From positions 186,001 through 250,000 of the forward strand of contig NZ_BMUL01000009.1 in the NCBI RefSeq assembly GCF_014650175.1: DNA of 64,000 nt. The letters run 5' to 3'. The DNA comes from Streptomyces termitum. Lineage in GTDB: Bacteria > Actinomycetota > Actinomycetes > Streptomycetales > Streptomycetaceae. A model generated the notes under the pieces. It saw nothing but the letters and a program-made list of their open reading frames with translations, did no database searches and was not told the DNA's origin. Position 1 is the stretch's first letter, and every line of letters begins with the position of its first letter. This document shows, in pieces, positions 48,202-56,519 of the stretch. Both the position numbers and the translations under genes were made by a program.

Positions 48202-49800
48202 TCAGGCGATCTCGTGACGGAAGTCGGCGGGCCAGGGCCGCTCGTGCCCCAGCGGCATGATCAGCAGCGGCGCCTCGTCGCCGCCGCCCAGGCCGAGCCG
48301 CTCGACGAAGGAGACGTTGTCGAAGCCGAGGGCCACGCCCGCCCCCACCCCCAGCGCCGACGCCGCCAGGTAGAAGCCCTGGGCCACCGCCCCGGCGGTG
48401 CCGACCGCGATCCGGTAGCCGCGGTCGCCGACCGCGTCCAGGACCGCCGCGGTGCGGACCGTCGGCACCACCACGGCGCCCGCCCGCTCCAGGTTGTAGT
48501 TGGCGAGGAAGTAGTTCTCCTGGAGGAAGTCGCCCTGCGCGCCGGGCACCAGGAGCACCAGCTCGCCCGTCGCGGGCTCGTAGCCGTACGCCCCCGGAGC
48601 GATCCCCGCCACGTGGTTGACGAAGACGTACAGCCGGGTCAGCGCCGCCCCCTCGGGGGCCGCGCCCTCGCCGCCGAGCGAGGCCGCCGCGCAGGCCGCG
48701 AGGACCGCCGACAGCTCGGCGGGCGTCACCGGCCGGGCCGCGTCGAACCGCCCGAAGCTGGACCGCCGCTCCCGCAGCACCCGCCGCACCGGCACCTCCG
48801 GCAGGACCGGCGCGGGCAGGACCGTCCGCTCCCCGCCGGCCGGCAGCGGACCGACGGCCGCCGCCGCGAGCGCGCCCGGCGCGGGCCGGACGTCCGCCCC
48901 GGCCGCCGTCGCCGCGTGCATCGCCCGCACGGTCGGGAAGCCGATCAGGACGCGGGACCGCTCCAGGTCCCGGTGGCGGACGGCCGGATCGGGCCCCGCC
49001 GGGGCCGCGCCGGACGGCCGCCCGGCACCCGCCCAGCGCAGCGGCACCACCGCGAAGACGGACTCCTCCTCGCCGTCGGTGCCGAGCAGCCCGTTCAGCC
49101 GGGGCTCGTCGAACCAGAACACCGGCGCCGCCTCCAGGCCGTGCGCCGCCGCCCACACCCGCCAGCTCTGCACGAGCGTGCCCACGTCGGTGCAGACCAC
49201 GTGGAAACCGAAGCTGTTGTACTTGAACGTGTTCTGCCAGTACTTCACCCCGAGCAGCAGGTACTGGTCGGTCTCCCGCGCCCACGCCGGGGCGTCCGGA
49301 CCCAGCGCCTCCCGCACCCGGGCCGTCACGTCCCCGGTCAGCACCCGCCGCACGGCGTGGTGGTGCACGTCGTAGTGGTGGACGCCGGGGACGAGCGGAC
49401 CGGACGGGCCCGAGGCCCAGTGCACGGCCACCGGGTAGAGCCCGCCGCCGCCCGCCGTGCCCCGCGACCAGTTGGCGTGCGGGTACAGCGGCAGACCGGG
49501 CAGGTCGCTGTTGGCCTGGACGCCGAGCCGCCGCCCGGTCAGACCGTACGAGTCCTTCAGCATCGCGGCCAGCAGCGGCAGCGTGAAACCCCCGCCGGCC
49601 GGGGCGGCGGGCGCACCGGGCAGCAGACCGGGCGCCACCGGCGCGGCCCCCTCGCCGGCGGGCAGCGCGTACGCCTCCGTACCGGGATAGAACTTCCCCC
49701 GGCGCGGGGCGTCCGCCCAGTCGGGGACGAAGTCGGCGGGATCCATCGGGACGCGGCCGCGGTGCAGCACGGCGTCGGCGTACTCATGGGCGTACCCCAT
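48202..49800 (-). CDS. SagB-type FMN-dependent azoline dehydrogenase, tandem domain
   Basis: A 532-residue flavoprotein with two nitroreductase-fold halves. The first has 'SDLPGLPLYPHANWSRGTAGGGGLYPVAVH' type elements (quoted: NWSRGTAGGGGLYPVAVHW) and 'QYLLLGVKYWQNTFKYNSFGFH'; the second has 'RRSSFGRFDAARPVTPAEL', 'YVFVNHVAGIAPGAYGY' and 'VGTAGAVAQGFYLAASALGVG'. SagB-type enzymes oxidise thiazoline/oxazoline to thiazole/oxazole, so aromatic azoles are expected. The second half holds the usual Lys/Tyr-free catalytic core; which half binds FMN I cannot say. ATG 49800 follows AAAGGGGG. Gap to the dehydratase gene is nine bases. Confidence 0.88.
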   Translation of the reverse strand: MGYAHEYADAVLHRGRVPMDPADFVPDWADAPRRGKFYPGTEAYALPAGEGAAPVAPGLLPGAPAAPAGGGFTLPLLAAMLKDSYGLTGRRLGVQANSDLPGLPLYPHANWSRGTAGGGGLYPVAVHWASGPSGPLVPGVHHYDVHHHAVRRVLTGDVTARVREALGPDAPAWARETDQYLLLGVKYWQNTFKYNSFGFHVVCTDVGTLVQSWRVWAAAHGLEAAPVFWFDEPRLNGLLGTDGEEESVFAVVPLRWAGAGRPSGAAPAGPDPAVRHRDLERSRVLIGFPTVRAMHAATAAGADVRPAPGALAAAAVGPLPAGGERTVLPAPVLPEVPVRRVLRERRSSFGRFDAARPVTPAELSAVLAACAAASLGGEGAAPEGAALTRLYVFVNHVAGIAPGAYGYEPATGELVLLVPGAQGDFLQENYFLANYNLERAGAVVVPTVRTAAVLDAVGDRGYRIAVGTAGAVAQGFYLAASALGVGAGVALGFDNVSFVERLGLGGGDEAPLLIMPLGHERPWPADFRHEIA

Positions 49801-49845
49801 GGGGTCGGCCCCCTTTCGGATGGCGTGCGGGACGGACGGGCCGGC

Positions 49846-51762
49846 TCACGGGAACGGGTGGGGAGCGGGATTGAGCCCGGCGGGACCGAGCACCGTCCGC
49901 ATCCGGGGCAGGTGGCGGGCGCGCTGCCGCGCCCAGCCGAAGTCGATCGGCAGCAGACCGGGCACCAGCACCTTCACCGTGTGCAGGCCGAGCGCCCGCT
50001 GCTCGGGCAGGGTCTGGTCGACGACCACCACGTCGAAACCGGCCGCCGTCACCGCCCCCACCGCGCGCAGCAGGTCCGCGCGCAGGTCGGGGGAGGAGAC
50101 CGCCCCGTCCGCGTCAGGCCACGCCAGGTCCGCGACGGCCAGCGGCGGGCGCGGCCGAGCGGGCCGCAGCAGGAAGTCGGCGTACCGGCCCATCTCCGGG
50201 ACGCCGTACAGGATCGGATGGTCGTGCAGGCTCGTCACCCGGTCGAAGTCGGCGGCCATCGCCCGCAGCCGGGGCTCGTCGCGCCGGGTCCTGCCGACCA
50301 GGTTGACCGCGTCGGTGGCGATCTCGCACAGCGCCGAGTCGAGCGCCGACTCCGGATCGAGCCCGGCGCCCGCGCCGAAGCACATCCGGCCCGTGCCGCC
50401 GTCGAACCGCTCCGCGCACGCGGTCACCACCGGCACCGGGAAACCGATCCGGGTGTCGAAGAACCGCGCCCGGTAGCCGTACATCGCCAGCCGGTCCACC
50501 ATGTGCCGGGTGGAGCGGCGGGCGCTGGTCGCCGGGTCGATCTCGCGCAGCGGCACCTGCCCGTACCAGGCGAGCAGGAACGCGTCCCGCTCCACCACCT
50601 CCATCAGGCCGAAGTACACGGCCTCCTCCAGACTGCCGCCGGAGGCGCAGCCGTTGGAGCTCTCCTGCACGAACCGGTGCTCCAGACCGGGCGCGTGGTA
50701 GTACGCCAGCACCTCCGGCACCGGCCGGGGCCGGGCGTCCCGCAGCGACCAGCCCCACACCCACGGGATCGGCCGGTCCGCCGAGAAGGGCGTCACCCGG
50801 GGGTTCTCCGTGTAGAACGCCGCCGCGTACAGGCCCGTCTCCCGCGGATCGACGGCGTCCGGGCCCAGCGCGTCCAGGGAGGCCGTCAGCCGCGCCGGAC
50901 GGGACCGCGCCCGCATCCCCGCGTACCGCTCCAGCCCCTCAAGCACCCCGATGGACCGGCTGCGGTCGTACGTGTCGGCGTGCCCGCCCCAGAACGTCTC
51001 CCGCAGGTAGTCGCCCGAACGGGTCGAGAAGCAGCCGACCGTGGCCGAGGTCGTGGCGGACGCCACGTCGAAGACGACCGACGGGCCGACCGCCCCCCAG
51101 TGCGGATTGGCGAAGGCGTCCACCGGCAGCGCGTACTCCTCGATCCGCCGCGTGCGGAACGCCCCCGGCCGGTGCTTCGGCGCCGGCCGCAGCACCAGCT
51201 CCGCCCCTTCGGCGGTGTCCTCCCCGGGCCGCCCGCAGGCCGGGCACTCCGGGTCCGGCACCAGCGGATGGCTCCGCACGGTCAGCGCGTCCAGGTCGAG
51301 CAGCCGCACCCGGGGGTACGGCCCCGGCTCCCGCTCCCGCCCGGCGAGCCCGGCCACCAGCGCGGCCGCCGCCGTCGCCGCGAAGCCGATCCCGTACGGC
51401 CAGGCGCCCGCCGCCCGGGTCCCGCCGCCCAGTTCGAGCCCCTCGCGCAGCGGCACCGAGCGGACGCCCTGCCAGCGCCGCTCCAGACAGGTCGCGCAGC
51501 CGGGCGCCCCGTCGGCCGACGGCCACGGGCCCACCAGGACCTGCCGCCCGTACAGCCGCACCGGCAGCCGCCCGTCCGGACGCTCCACCACGGCCCCGGC
51601 CGCGTACGCGTCGCGCACCCCGAGCGGGGCCACCGCCACCTGCACCGGCGCCGGGGACAGCTCGGCGAGCGCGGCGGCGAGCGCCCCGGCGAAGGCCGCC
51701 GCGGCCGCCGCCCCGACCGCCCCGTCCGGCGCCGCCGGGGGCGCCACGGTCTCAGGAGGCAT
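49846..51762 (-). CDS. YcaO cyclodehydratase, SagD type (copy 2, proximal)
   Basis: A 638-residue paralogue of the protein encoded at 39386. It has the same plan: an N-terminal region with CxxC pairs Cys89/92 and Cys173/176, then a YcaO domain with 'VLEGLERYAGM', 'SNGCASGGSLEEAV' plus 'MEVVERDAF', and 'LDSALCEIATDAV', and a PAPHPFP C-terminus. The C-terminal 100 residues of both copies share 'DVVVVDQT-PEQ' and 'LVPGLLPIDFGW'. Both therefore look catalytically competent. The start overlaps the stop of the E1-like gene by 11 bases. The two copies may divide the work between Cys and Ser/Thr or act as a heteromer. Confidence 0.9.
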   Translation of the reverse strand: MPPETVAPPAAPDGAVGAAAAAAFAGALAAALAELSPAPVQVAVAPLGVRDAYAAGAVVERPDGRLPVRLYGRQVLVGPWPSADGAPGCATCLERRWQGVRSVPLREGLELGGGTRAAGAWPYGIGFAATAAAALVAGLAGREREPGPYPRVRLLDLDALTVRSHPLVPDPECPACGRPGEDTAEGAELVLRPAPKHRPGAFRTRRIEEYALPVDAFANPHWGAVGPSVVFDVASATTSATVGCFSTRSGDYLRETFWGGHADTYDRSRSIGVLEGLERYAGMRARSRPARLTASLDALGPDAVDPRETGLYAAAFYTENPRVTPFSADRPIPWVWGWSLRDARPRPVPEVLAYYHAPGLEHRFVQESSNGCASGGSLEEAVYFGLMEVVERDAFLLAWYGQVPLREIDPATSARRSTRHMVDRLAMYGYRARFFDTRIGFPVPVVTACAERFDGGTGRMCFGAGAGLDPESALDSALCEIATDAVNLVGRTRRDEPRLRAMAADFDRVTSLHDHPILYGVPEMGRYADFLLRPARPRPPLAVADLAWPDADGAVSSPDLRADLLRAVGAVTAAGFDVVVVDQTLPEQRALGLHTVKVLVPGLLPIDFGWARQRARHLPRMRTVLGPAGLNPAPHPFP

Positions 51763-53983
51763 CGGCGGCCGCCCGGGTCAGCAGCACGCGCACCGTGCGG
51801 ATGCCCGCCGACGGCAGGTCGGCGGCGTGCGTGGGCACCACGAAGGCGTCCCGCCCGGCCTCGGCCAGCCGCTCCAGGACCCGCGTCCACTCCACCGCGC
51901 CGTCCGGCCCGGCGGCCGGCTCCGCGCCGGTCACCGCGATCAGCGCCGGGTCCAGGTCCCGCAGCAGCGGGTCCCCGGCGTCGGCCGCCGCCGCGGGCTC
52001 CTCCAGGGCGAGCTGGGCGCCGCCGAGCAGGTCCCGCACCGCGTCCGAGGCGGCGCCCGCCAGGTCCGGCGCCGCGCCCACCGCCCACCGGCCCGGCGCG
52101 CCGCCGGTCCCGGCGGTCCGGGCGAGCACCACCGAGACGCCGGTCCTGGCCCGCTCGCCCAGGTCCAGCAGCTCCACGCCGAGGCCGAGCAGGGCCGCCG
52201 AGCGCAGCAGGAAGGTCAGCTCCGGGTCCTCGCCGAACGCCTCCGGCGCCAGCGCGGCCACCCCGCCGGTCCCGGCGACCGCCCGGCACAGGGCGTCGTG
52301 GGCCAGCGCCGAGAGCAGCCCGGCCGCCGCCGCCTCCGGCAGGTCGCCGCCCGCCCCGGCCCCGGCCCGGGTCGGCTCGAACCGCCGCCCGGCGTTGTCC
52401 GGGCCGAAGGGCCGCACCGCGCCCGCCGGCACCCGCACCGGCTCCTTGGTGAGCAGCGAGGTCGCCGCCGTCCAGCGGACGGCGCCCGCGCCGCCGGTCC
52501 CCGAGGAGACGGTCAGGCTCTCCGGGGCCACCTCCGCGAGCCCGTCCGCCGCCCCGGCGGGCACGCCCGGCACCACGTGCTCGGCGTAGACGGCCGCCGC
52601 CGCGTCCAGGGCCCGCAGCCGCGCCCCGGCGGTGTGGTGCACGTCGAAGGCGGTGATCGTCCGGGTGGTGCCGGGGCCCAGGCCCAGGGTGACCGAACCC
52701 ACCTTCAGCGGGGTCTGCGTCAGCGTCTCGTCCGCGTAGCCGGTGAACACTCCGACGTGCGGCCCGACCAGCGCGGACCGCCGCTCCAGCTCGGCCAGCG
52801 GCCCCTGCGCCGCGTCGTCGTCGGGCGCGCTGGCCACCGTCGGCAGGAAGACCGGGCGGGCCGGGGCGAGGGCCAGGTCCACCGGCTCCGGCGGGGCGGC
52901 CGGGACGGGGTGGAAGGGGCAGCGCGGGTGGACCCGCAGCGGCTCCGAGGCGACGTCGAGGGTGGCGGTGTGCTGCACCAGGACGCGGTCGGCGGTCTCG
53001 GCCGGCAGCGCGCCGGTGACCAGCCGGAAGACCTCGTAGCCGAGGAGGTTGCCGAGCATCGCGGCGAGCGGCCCGACCGGCGCGGTCCCCGCCGGCCCGG
53101 TGCCGAGCGCGAGCCCGCTCCACAGGGCGGCCGCGTCGGCTCCGTCCCCGGCCGCGCCCATCCGCAGCGCGGCGCAGGCCCAGCAGGCGGTGGCGGAGTC
53201 GTTCGCGACCGGCCCGACCACGGCCCGGTCGCCGAAGAGCCAGGCGGGCAGCAGCGTCCGGCCCTCGGGGACGCCCTCGCGCAGCAGCCCGAGCACGGTG
53301 CCCGGCCCTCCGCTGCCCAGGGCGGCCACCACCACGTCGTACCCCTCGTGGGCGGCCCAGCCGGTGCCGCCGGGCAGCACCGAGAGCTCCACCGGGCAGC
53401 CCTCGGCGGCGAGTCCGGCGGCCTCCCGGCGGACGGCGGCGAACTCCCCGGCGCCGTCCGCGCCGGTGCCCTCGGCGAGCGCGGCCTCGACGCCGACCGC
53501 CGCGCAGCCGTTGCGGATCAGGGACAGGACGCACCAGCGGGCGGCCGGTCCGTCGCCGAGCACCGCGACCCGGGTCCCCCGGAAGCGGGCGAAGCGCGCC
53601 TCGGGCTCGTCGGCGTAGTGGTCGACGTAGGCGATCTGCGGGGCGAAGCGGGCGGCGGCCGCCGCCTCGACCGCCGGGGCGTCCGGCCGCTCGGCGGGCG
53701 CCGGGACGGGCCGGGCGAAGCCGCGCGCGTACAGGGCCTTCACCAGCTCGCCCACCATGGCCTTCTGCCGGTCGCCGAAGCCCGCGCAGATCTCGTCGAC
53801 GGTCCGGCCGCCGTCCAGGTGCGGCAGGAGCAGGGTGGCGAAGCGGTAGCCGGAGGCGCCGGTCAGCCGGAAGCCGCCGTCGGCGTTGTGGAAGATCACG
53901 CCGTCCGGCGTCCGGGTGTACAGGACATCGCGGCGGACTCGCGGCCGGGTTCCGGCGACTTCCGTGTACGACGGTGAGGTCAT
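51752..53983 (-). CDS. E1-like / Ocin-ThiF-type partner protein with leader-binding domain
   Basis: A 743-residue protein, probably the precursor-recognition partner of the YcaO enzymes. Residues about 15-92 look like an RRE winged helix ('RDVLYTRTPDGVIFHNADG', 'TVDEICAGFGDRQKAMVGEL'). Residues about 135-360 are a ThiF/E1-like Rossmann fold with a degenerate Gly motif 'VAVLGDGPAARW' and zinc ligands Cys267/Cys270 ('ATACWACAAL') and Cys355/His358 ('HPRCPFHP'). Residues about 400-743 are an extra domain that weakly recalls the start of a YcaO fold but lacks the ATP-binding ERY and ERD motifs. First enzyme gene of the operon; ATG 53983. Confidence 0.82.
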   Translation of the reverse strand: MTSPSYTEVAGTRPRVRRDVLYTRTPDGVIFHNADGGFRLTGASGYRFATLLLPHLDGGRTVDEICAGFGDRQKAMVGELVKALYARGFARPVPAPAERPDAPAVEAAAAARFAPQIAYVDHYADEPEARFARFRGTRVAVLGDGPAARWCVLSLIRNGCAAVGVEAALAEGTGADGAGEFAAVRREAAGLAAEGCPVELSVLPGGTGWAAHEGYDVVVAALGSGGPGTVLGLLREGVPEGRTLLPAWLFGDRAVVGPVANDSATACWACAALRMGAAGDGADAAALWSGLALGTGPAGTAPVGPLAAMLGNLLGYEVFRLVTGALPAETADRVLVQHTATLDVASEPLRVHPRCPFHPVPAAPPEPVDLALAPARPVFLPTVASAPDDDAAQGPLAELERRSALVGPHVGVFTGYADETLTQTPLKVGSVTLGLGPGTTRTITAFDVHHTAGARLRALDAAAAVYAEHVVPGVPAGAADGLAEVAPESLTVSSGTGGAGAVRWTAATSLLTKEPVRVPAGAVRPFGPDNAGRRFEPTRAGAGAGGDLPEAAAAGLLSALAHDALCRAVAGTGGVAALAPEAFGEDPELTFLLRSAALLGLGVELLDLGERARTGVSVVLARTAGTGGAPGRWAVGAAPDLAGAASDAVRDLLGGAQLALEEPAAAADAGDPLLRDLDPALIAVTGAEPAAGPDGAVEWTRVLERLAEAGRDAFVVPTHAADLPSAGIRTVRVLLTRAAADAS

Positions 53984-54011
53984 GCGTGCGTCACACCTCT
54001 CGTTGCGGGGG

Positions 54012-54038
54012 CGGCGGCCCGGGGTCACCGGGCCGCCG
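54012..54038 (-). terminator. Hairpin between the SARP gene and the enzyme operon
   Basis: Perfect 11-bp stem CGGCGGCCCGG (54012-54022) and CCGGGCCGCCG (54028-54038), five-base loop. It lies 85 bases beyond the SARP stop and 29 bases before the first enzyme start, so it either ends the SARP transcript or sits in the leader of the operon. Confidence 0.6.
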
Positions 54039-54123
54039 TGCGGGGTGGGATGGTGCGGGAGGTACGGGTGGGGCCGGTGGGGTCGCGCGGGGCCGGGGCG
54101 CCGCGCGGGGGAGCGGGCGGCCG

Positions 54124-55935
54124 TCAGCGCAGGGCGGCGGCGGACCGGGGCGGCCGGAGCGGGGTCTGCGGGGGACCGGCGGGGGCGGCCGTCCGGCGGC
54201 GGGCGTGCGCGCGCAGCAGCGGGTGCGGCCGGAAGGCCCCGGGCAGCCCCTCCTCCAGGAACCCGGCGTCCAGGAGCCGTTCGAGGACCAGCTCCGCCGT
54301 CTCGGGCGGCACACCGAGGACCTCGGCGGCGCGCTCGCCGGTGAGCGGCTCGTACGGGGAGGCCGCAAGGCGCAGGTGGGCCTCGGCCAGCGCGGGCGAG
54401 AGCCGCCCCAGCGCCTCGTCGAGCCGCTGGGGCACGGAGGTCTGGGGGTCGTCGGCGAGGCTGAGCCGCCCGGCCGGGTCCTGCCCGAGCCAGTCGGTGT
54501 AGTCGGCGAGCCGCAGCCGGGGGCGGGTCAGCAGCCGGGCGGCGGCGATCCGCAGGGCCAGCGGATGGTGGCCGCAGGCATCGGCGAGCCGCCGCGCGGC
54601 GGCGGGTTCGGCGGCGGTCCGCACCGGGCCGAGGGCGGTGGTGAGCAGGGCCTCGGACTCCTCGGGGGCGAGCGCGCCGAGCCGCAGGACGGCCCCGCCG
54701 TGGGTGGCGACCAGCGCGGCGAGCCCGGCCCGGCTGGTCACCAGGGCGGCGGCGTCCGGGCGGGCGGTGAGCAGCGGCCGGACCTGGTCGGGGTGGACCA
54801 CGTCGTCGAGGACGAGCAGCGCGGGACCGGCGCCGGGGCCCTCGGGCAGCGCCCGGCGCAGTTCGGCGGCGGCCTCCTCGGCGGTGCGCGGGGTGCCGTC
54901 GGGGGCGGTCAGCCGGATCAGGGCGCAGCCGCCGGGGTGGCGGCCGGCGACCCGGTGGGCGACGTGCAGGGCGAGGGCGGTCTTGCCGATGCCGGGGGCG
55001 CCGGAGACCACCGCGACCGGGGCCCGGCCGCCCCCGCCGGCCCCGTCCCCGCCGAACAGCCCGGCGAGGGCGGCGACCTCGGGCGCGCGGCCGGTGAAGC
55101 CGGGGATCGAGGGCAGCGGGGCGGCGGGCGCGAGCGGCACGGGGGGCGCCTCGGCGGGCCGCGCGGCGGCGGCCGGACCCGGCGCGGCGGCGGCAGGACC
55201 GAGGTCCTCGCCGCGCAGGATGGCGAGTTCGAGCCGCTGGAGTTCGGCGCGGGGGTCCACGCCGAGCCGGTCGCGCAGGTGCTCCTTGACGCGCCGGTAC
55301 TCGGCGAGCGCCTCGGTCTGCCGGCCGAGCCGGTAGAGAGCCGTCACCAACTGTTCGGCGAACCGTTCGTGCGCCGGGTATACGCGCGTAACCTCCCACA
55401 GGTCGACGAGGGATTCGCGGCACCGGCCGTGTTCCAGTTCCAGGTCCACGACCCGCTCCAGGACCCGCAGCCGCTCCTCGGCGAGGCGCGGCACCTCGTC
55501 CCGGTGGAGCAGTTCGGAGGGGACGTTGGCGAGCAGCGGGCCCTGCCAGAGGGCGAGCGCGCCGCGCAGTCCGGACAGTTCGGAGTCGGGGCCGCCGTCG
55601 GCGGCCCGCTCGACGAGCCGGCGGAAGTGGAGCAGGTCGAGGGTGTCGGCGTCGGCGTCGATGCGGTAGCCGCCGGCCACCGCCACCACGGCCTGGTCCT
55701 CGATGCCGTACTTCGCGAAGAGGCGCCGCAGCCGCAGCACGCAGCTCTGGAGCGCGGCCTTGGCGGTCGCGGGCTGCTCCTCGCCCCAGACGGCGCCGCG
55801 CAGCCGCTCCGTGGAGACGATGGAGCCCGGCCGGACGAGCAGCGCGGCGAGCAGTGCCGTCGGCTTGGAGGGCGGGAGGACGGCGAGGTCCCGTCCGTCG
55901 GTGATGCTCAGCGGCCCCAGCAGTTGGAATCGCAC
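54124..55935 (-). CDS. SARP/AfsR-type cluster regulator with NB-ARC ATPase
   Basis: A 603-residue transcription activator. Residues about 1-95 form the OmpR-like winged helix ('LAVLPPSKPTALLAALLVRPG', 'WGEEQPATAKAALQSCVLRLRR', in parts). Residues about 100-245 are the bacterial activation domain. An AfsR-like ATPase follows with P-loop 'VVSGAPGIGKTALALHVAH', 'LLVLDDVVHPDQV' and 'LVTSRAG'; no TPR array follows, so it is shorter than AfsR. SARPs activate secondary-metabolite operons from direct heptamer repeats. It starts at GTG 55935 after CGGAGAA. Co-directional with the enzymes it likely controls. Confidence 0.92.
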   Translation of the reverse strand: MRFQLLGPLSITDGRDLAVLPPSKPTALLAALLVRPGSIVSTERLRGAVWGEEQPATAKAALQSCVLRLRRLFAKYGIEDQAVVAVAGGYRIDADADTLDLLHFRRLVERAADGGPDSELSGLRGALALWQGPLLANVPSELLHRDEVPRLAEERLRVLERVVDLELEHGRCRESLVDLWEVTRVYPAHERFAEQLVTALYRLGRQTEALAEYRRVKEHLRDRLGVDPRAELQRLELAILRGEDLGPAAAAPGPAAAARPAEAPPVPLAPAAPLPSIPGFTGRAPEVAALAGLFGGDGAGGGGRAPVAVVSGAPGIGKTALALHVAHRVAGRHPGGCALIRLTAPDGTPRTAEEAAAELRRALPEGPGAGPALLVLDDVVHPDQVRPLLTARPDAAALVTSRAGLAALVATHGGAVLRLGALAPEESEALLTTALGPVRTAAEPAAARRLADACGHHPLALRIAAARLLTRPRLRLADYTDWLGQDPAGRLSLADDPQTSVPQRLDEALGRLSPALAEAHLRLAASPYEPLTGERAAEVLGVPPETAELVLERLLDAGFLEEGLPGAFRPHPLLRAHARRRTAAPAGPPQTPLRPPRSAAALR

Positions 55936-56519
55936 GTGGTTCTCCGTCTTCCCCGAGTTCCGTGCCCGGCGGTGGTCGACGCGCCGGTGGTGCGGTGGGG
56001 CGACCGGCCGTCGGGTGATGGCGACGGGGTCGTCCGGGGGTGCGGGCGGTTACGGCCGGAGGGGCGCGTGCCGCCGGGGGCGTGGGGTCGGGGGCCGAGC
56101 GGGGGGTGCGGGCATGGCGGAACCACCGGGGGAGCGGAGGGGCGGGGCGATGCGCTGGGCGGTCGTGGCCGGGAAGGGCCGGCGGGGACGCGGGTGGGGG
56201 GTGGGGGAACGGCCCCGGTCGGCGGCGGGGTCAGCTGGAAGGTACAGGGGGCGCGCGGGGCGCGGACCAGGGGGAGTGCGCTTCCGGCCAAGCTCCGGAA
56301 GGTGGTTGACGGTCCGTCTCCGCTTGTGCTGGTGAACGGAAGCGGAAGCTCCTCGCCGTCTCGAAGAGTGAGGCCATGGCCCAAGGTTTCCGGCATCCGG
56401 ACGCACCCGCGCTACGCGCGTCGACCTCGCCGGTACGGACCTGCCGGGCATGTCCGGCGGGTAACAATGGCGCCTTTCCGATCCCCCGTCACCGGCCTTC
56501 GCGGCACGGGGCGCCGGGG
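55936..56519. other. 584-base non-coding region upstream of the SARP gene
   Basis: No gene is supported. Frames here are Pro/Arg-rich shadow ORFs; the one at 56231-56374 (minus) starts with ATG and looks slightly protein-like but has no ribosome binding site or family. The region must hold the SARP promoter. A TTGTTA hexamer near 56463-56468 (minus) is the best -35 candidate; I see no clear partner. Confidence 0.4.

Larger units (their letters stand above)
39113..55935. other. RiPP biosynthetic gene cluster (azole plus dehydroamino-acid type)
   Basis: The set is: precursor, two SagD-type YcaO proteins, E1-like partner with RRE, SagB-type dehydrogenase, split LanB dehydratase, M50 protease, ABC-2 exporter and SARP regulator. 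It matches the shared machinery of linear azol(in)e peptides and thiopeptides. Genome-mining tools would call it LAP/thiopeptide. Nine minus-strand enzyme genes, from 53983 down to 39386, lie head to tail with overlaps or gaps of no more than about 51 bases, so one long operon is likely. No methyltransferase, P450, acetyltransferase or SRP54-type immunity gene is present. Cluster borders are set by the flanking M20 and EEP genes. Confidence 0.88.

Noticed and set aside
45514..52452. A 2312-codon open frame on the plus strand across the RiPP enzymes
   Set aside because: It is antisense to five recognised enzymes and is Arg/Pro/Gln/His-rich, a usual shadow of high-G+C codon bias.
39113..55935. 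Assignment as a classical thiopeptide cluster
   Set aside because: Only one SpaB_C protein is present and no dedicated pyridine synthase, so the class is not claimed, although leader and dehydratase are thiopeptide-like.
55908..56396. A 162-codon frame upstream of the SARP gene as a second precursor or small protein
   Set aside because: Pro/Arg-rich, overlaps the SARP start, no ribosome binding site, no leader-like motif.
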